Assembly: GCA_043817345.1 (NCBI GenBank)
Contig: JBDRGZ010000001.1
Span: forward strand, 1 to 6,319
Origin: CAYSXS01 sp043817345
GTDB taxonomy: Bacteria > Patescibacteriota > Patescibacteriia > UBA2196
Reading direction: 5' to 3'
Length of the DNA: 6,319 bases
This document shows, piece by piece, positions 5,733-6,319 of the stretch. How positions within the stretch are numbered: position 1 is the stretch's first letter; every line of letters begins with the position of its first letter. The notes beneath the pieces are model-generated. The model saw only the letters and a program-made list of their open reading frames with translations. It did no database searches and was not told the origin of the DNA. A program made the translations under genes and the position numbers.

Positions 5733-6319
5733 GAGAAACGATAAAAATAAACCAAGATTAGATAATTTACCTAAAACTAGGAAAGTTTTGGGTTTAACTA
5801 AGAATCTTCCATATTTTAATATAGACGACCTTAAAGGTGTATTTAAAGAATATTACCTTAAGATTATTTTATCAAGATTAGAGGATAGGGGTAAGGTTAT
5901 CAGATTAAAAAAAGGTTTTTATGTGTCAGAAGAATATATAAACATAATTGAGAGAAAAAATTTTAAAGACAGTTATTTGGAATTTATAACAGGCGTTATT
6001 TATTCTCCCTCATATCTAAGTCTTGAATATGTTTTAGCTAAATATAATGCTTTAACAGAATCACCGGTGAATTTTACTTGTGTGAGTAAAAATAAGACTA
6101 CAAGATTTGACAATAAATTCGGTAATTTTATTTATCACAATATCAAGCCAGCATTGTTTATTGGGTTTAATGTGATTAAGACAAATAATTTAATTATATA
6201 TGAAGCCACAAAAGCAAAAGCTTTGTTTGACTATATATATTTAAGAAAGAATCAGATAGTTGATAAAAGATCAATAGACGAGTTAAGAATTAATGTAGAT
6301 GTTTTTAATAAAAAAGATA
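5731..6319 (+). CDS. AbiEi-like antitoxin / transcriptional regulator, 3' end outside window
   Basis: An open frame of 196 codons runs to the window edge without a stop, so the C-terminus is missing. The N-terminal part (about 30-66) looks like a winged helix ending in a wing motif, GKVIRLKKGFYV (54-65), typical of AbiEi-type regulators. It is followed by SPSYLSLEYVLAKYNAL (92-108), the family's characteristic Y-L-S-L-E-x-x-L-x-x-Y-x-x-L segment, and by EATKAKALFDYIYLRK (158-173), the A-x-x-K-A-L-x-D helix. These resemblances are by eye. In type IV AbiE systems the antitoxin represses the operon and counteracts the AbiEii nucleotidyltransferase toxin encoded immediately downstream; orphan copies also occur. 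The gene has its own promoter and a dyad overlapping its start. ATG 5731 is the only Met codon in frame; a TTG at residue 20 is the main alternative start. Confidence 0.75.
   Translation, partial: MRNDKNKPRLDNLPKTRKVLGLTKNLPYFNIDDLKGVFKEYYLKIILSRLEDRGKVIRLKKGFYVSEEYINIIERKNFKDSYLEFITGVIYSPSYLSLEYVLAKYNALTESPVNFTCVSKNKTTRFDNKFGNFIYHNIKPALFIGFNVIKTNNLIIYEATKAKALFDYIYLRKNQIVDKRSIDELRINVDVFNKKD

Overview
The window is AT-rich bacterial chromosomal DNA with ordinary housekeeping genes, sigma70-type promoters (TTGACA/TATAAT), TAA/TAG stops and TGG for Trp, so the standard bacterial code fits. The small genes, the simple gene set and the poor Shine-Dalgarno signals suggest a Patescibacteria/CPR-type organism. 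This is an inference: no rRNA or other decisive marker is present. A Bacteroidota source fits less well, because the promoters match the classical -35/-10 consensus and the groESL control is of the HrcA/CIRCE type.

Positions 1-250 are the control region of groESL. Almost all of it is one near-perfect inverted repeat: 92-bp arms at 1-92 and 127-218, 90 of 92 positions pairing, around a 34-nt centre. Each arm holds a complete promoter and a perfect CIRCE operator (TTAGCACTC-N9-GAGTGCTAA). The right arm drives groES (251-532) and groEL (543-2177); the left arm points out of the window on the minus strand. It is either a mirror-symmetric divergent heat-shock promoter or an assembly/amplification fold-back at a contig end. 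This is the most striking object in the window.

A terminator hairpin at 2203-2236 closes groESL. A second, probably co-transcribed unit follows: a four-helix membrane protein of unknown function (2264-2827), a small DUF4870-like membrane protein (2835-3227) and phosphoenolpyruvate synthase, ppsA (3245-5611), closed by a strong hairpin terminator at 5641-5667. PpsA interconverts pyruvate and PEP; the two membrane proteins have no evident functional tie to it beyond position.

At 5691 a consensus promoter drives a gene that runs off the right edge (5731 to beyond 6319). Its product resembles AbiEi-family antitoxins/transcriptional regulators. The predicted transcript is nearly leaderless, and a perfect inverted repeat covers the -10 box and start codon, as expected for autorepression. 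The partner AbiEii-type toxin gene, if present, would lie just beyond the window.

No tRNA, rRNA, CRISPR array, transposase or insertion sequence was seen.
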